NCBI GenBank assembly: GCA_028705905.1
Contig: JAQWCP010000087.1
Span: 1 to 6,727, forward strand
DNA: 6,727 nucleotides
Direction of reading: 5' to 3'
From: Oscillospiraceae bacterium
Lineage (GTDB): Bacteria; Bacillota; Clostridia; Oscillospirales; Oscillospiraceae
Within the stretch, counting starts at the first letter, position 1. Every line of letters begins with the position of its first letter. The translations under genes were made by a program, and so were the position numbers. This document shows positions 5,575-6,727 of this stretch, one piece after another. The notes under the pieces are model-generated. The model searched no databases, had not been told where the DNA came from, and was given only the letters and a program-made list of their open reading frames with translations.

Positions 5575-6727
5575 ATGAAAGAAATTCTGATCTGCGGTGG
5601 AAACCGGCTGTCTGGCACTGTACAGGTACATGGAGCAAAAAACAGTGTACTTCCCATTCTGGCGGCCAGCATTCTCAGTGGGAAAGAAAGTGTGTTACAT
5701 AATTGTCCTGACTTAAAAGACGTGACCGCTTCCATTCAAATTTTGGAATGCTTGGGCTGCAAGGTGAAACGAGAGGGGAAAACAGTCGTTGTAGATTCCA
5801 GCACTCTCATCCGTTCTGACGTTCCAGACCATCTTATGCGGGAAATGCGTTCATCTGTCATTTTTTTGGGGGCCATTCTGGCCCGCACAGGATATGCGCA
5901 TATGAGCTTCCCGGGCGGCTGCGAACTGGGCAGCCGGCCCATTGACCTTCATTTGTCTGCTTTGCGCGCCTTGGGTGCTACCATTGATGAAAAGGGTGGA
6001 AATCTGATTTGTCATGCGGGGAAATTGCAAGGGTGCGAGATCAATTTATCCATTCCCAGCGTGGGAGCCACGGAAAACACCATGCTGGCCGCCTGCTGCG
6101 CCCAGGGTACCACTGTGATCACAAACGCGGCGCGGGAACCAGAAATTGTGGATCTGCAAACATTTCTGCGGGGCATGGGTGCCCATGTATATGGAGCAGG
6201 CAGTTCTACAGTCATCATTGAAGGCGGCCATCCGCTGAACGCCTGTAGTCACACGATTATGGCGGATCGGATTGTAGCTGCCACGTATCTGAGCGCGGTT
6301 GCCGCCGCCGGCGGCGCGGTCACGCTGCAAGGGGTAGATTATCGCCAGCTTTCCACTGTGACTGCCACGTTAAGCCAAGCGGGCTGTGAGATCGACAGTG
6401 AGACAGATCAAGTGCGCATCCGCTGTGATGGCATATTGCATGGCGTGCGGCCTGTGCGCACAGCGCCTTACCCGGGGTTTCCAACAGACGCACAAGCGCC
6501 GTTGATGGCGGCCCTTGCCAAAAGCAGAGGGACCACTGTATTTGTGGAAAATATTTTTGAAAGCCGTTACCGCCATGTGGCGGAATTGATGCGGATGGGT
6601 GCAGACATCCGGGTAGAGGGCCGGGTGGCGGTGGTATGCGGTGTTGAGGCCCTGCGCGGTGCTGCGGTGCGGGCCACAGATTTGCGGGGTGGAGCCGCCA
6701 TGGTTGTGGCCGGCTTGGGTGCAGAAG
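5575..6727 (+). CDS. murA: UDP-N-acetylglucosamine 1-carboxyvinyltransferase; 3' end outside window
   Basis: MurA transfers enolpyruvate from PEP to UDP-GlcNAc, the first committed step of peptidoglycan synthesis, in the cytoplasm. The reading frame is open to the window end: 384 complete codons plus one base. The family is about 417-430 residues long, so roughly 35-45 residues are missing. The N-terminus has GAKNSVLPIL at 20-29, with K22 and N23 numbered as in the E. coli enzyme. The active-site Cys is C116 in FPGGCELGSRP (112-122), the fosfomycin target residue, so there is no Cys-to-Asp change of the kind that confers intrinsic resistance. VGATENTMLAA is also typical. D305 in YPGFPTDAQ, R331 in ESRYRHVAEL and D369-R371 in ATDLR are present. 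The last active-site Arg, near residue 397, would lie beyond the window. The gene follows murG after 120 bases with its own possible promoter. Many Bacillota have two murA genes; which copy this is cannot be told here. Confidence 0.96.
   Translation, partial: MKEILICGGNRLSGTVQVHGAKNSVLPILAASILSGKESVLHNCPDLKDVTASIQILECLGCKVKREGKTVVVDSSTLIRSDVPDHLMREMRSSVIFLGAILARTGYAHMSFPGGCELGSRPIDLHLSALRALGATIDEKGGNLICHAGKLQGCEINLSIPSVGATENTMLAACCAQGTTVITNAAREPEIVDLQTFLRGMGAHVYGAGSSTVIIEGGHPLNACSHTIMADRIVAATYLSAVAAAGGAVTLQGVDYRQLSTVTATLSQAGCEIDSETDQVRIRCDGILHGVRPVRTAPYPGFPTDAQAPLMAALAKSRGTTVFVENIFESRYRHVAELMRMGADIRVEGRVAVVCGVEALRGAAVRATDLRGGAAMVVAGLGAE

Noticed and set aside
5861..5872. T7 followed by G5 in murA, a possible slippage or phase-variation tract
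   Set aside because: The murA frame continues correctly through it with conserved sequence on both sides, and there is no overlapping frame that would be joined by a shift. A similar T7 at 4845-4851 in murG is also in frame.

Overview
The window is a slice of a division and cell wall (dcw) cluster. Every recognised gene lies on the + strand and serves peptidoglycan precursor synthesis or septal wall assembly. The order is: the 3' end of a PASTA-tailed class B penicillin-binding protein (FtsI/SpoVD type), murE, mraY, an ftsW/spoVE-type SEDS gene, murG, and a murA cut off by the window end. Gene order, the PASTA tail, strong GGAGG-type ribosome binding sites, a TTG start and moderate G+C content suggest a Bacillota organism, probably class Clostridia. 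That placement is inference from style, not a database match. MurE carries the DNPR motif of meso-diaminopimelate-adding enzymes, so the wall is probably of the meso-DAP type.

Layout: bases 1-486 hold the end of the PBP (end of the transpeptidase domain plus two PASTA domains). Bases 541-2025 are murE. Bases 2026-2108 form a gap with a strong GC-rich hairpin and a run of G tracts leading into the mraY ribosome binding site. mraY (2109-3095), ftsW (3139-4293) and murG (4330-5454) follow with gaps of 43 and 36 bases. The longest gap, 5455-5574 (120 bases), has a candidate promoter and two inverted repeats ahead of murA (5575 to window end). No stretch over 300 bases lacks a gene.

How the genes work together: MurA commits UDP-GlcNAc to the pathway, MurE adds the third stem amino acid, MraY moves phospho-MurNAc-pentapeptide onto undecaprenyl phosphate to give lipid I, and MurG adds GlcNAc to give lipid II. 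The FtsW-type polymerase and its partner PBP then polymerise and cross-link the flipped lipid II. murF and murD, often found beside murE and between mraY and ftsW, are absent from those slots.

I found no new system, mobile element, CRISPR array or RNA gene. The points most worth a second look are the murE-mraY hairpin/G-rich leader, the missing murD and murF, an altered uridine-site motif in MurE, and the possible separate promoter of murA.
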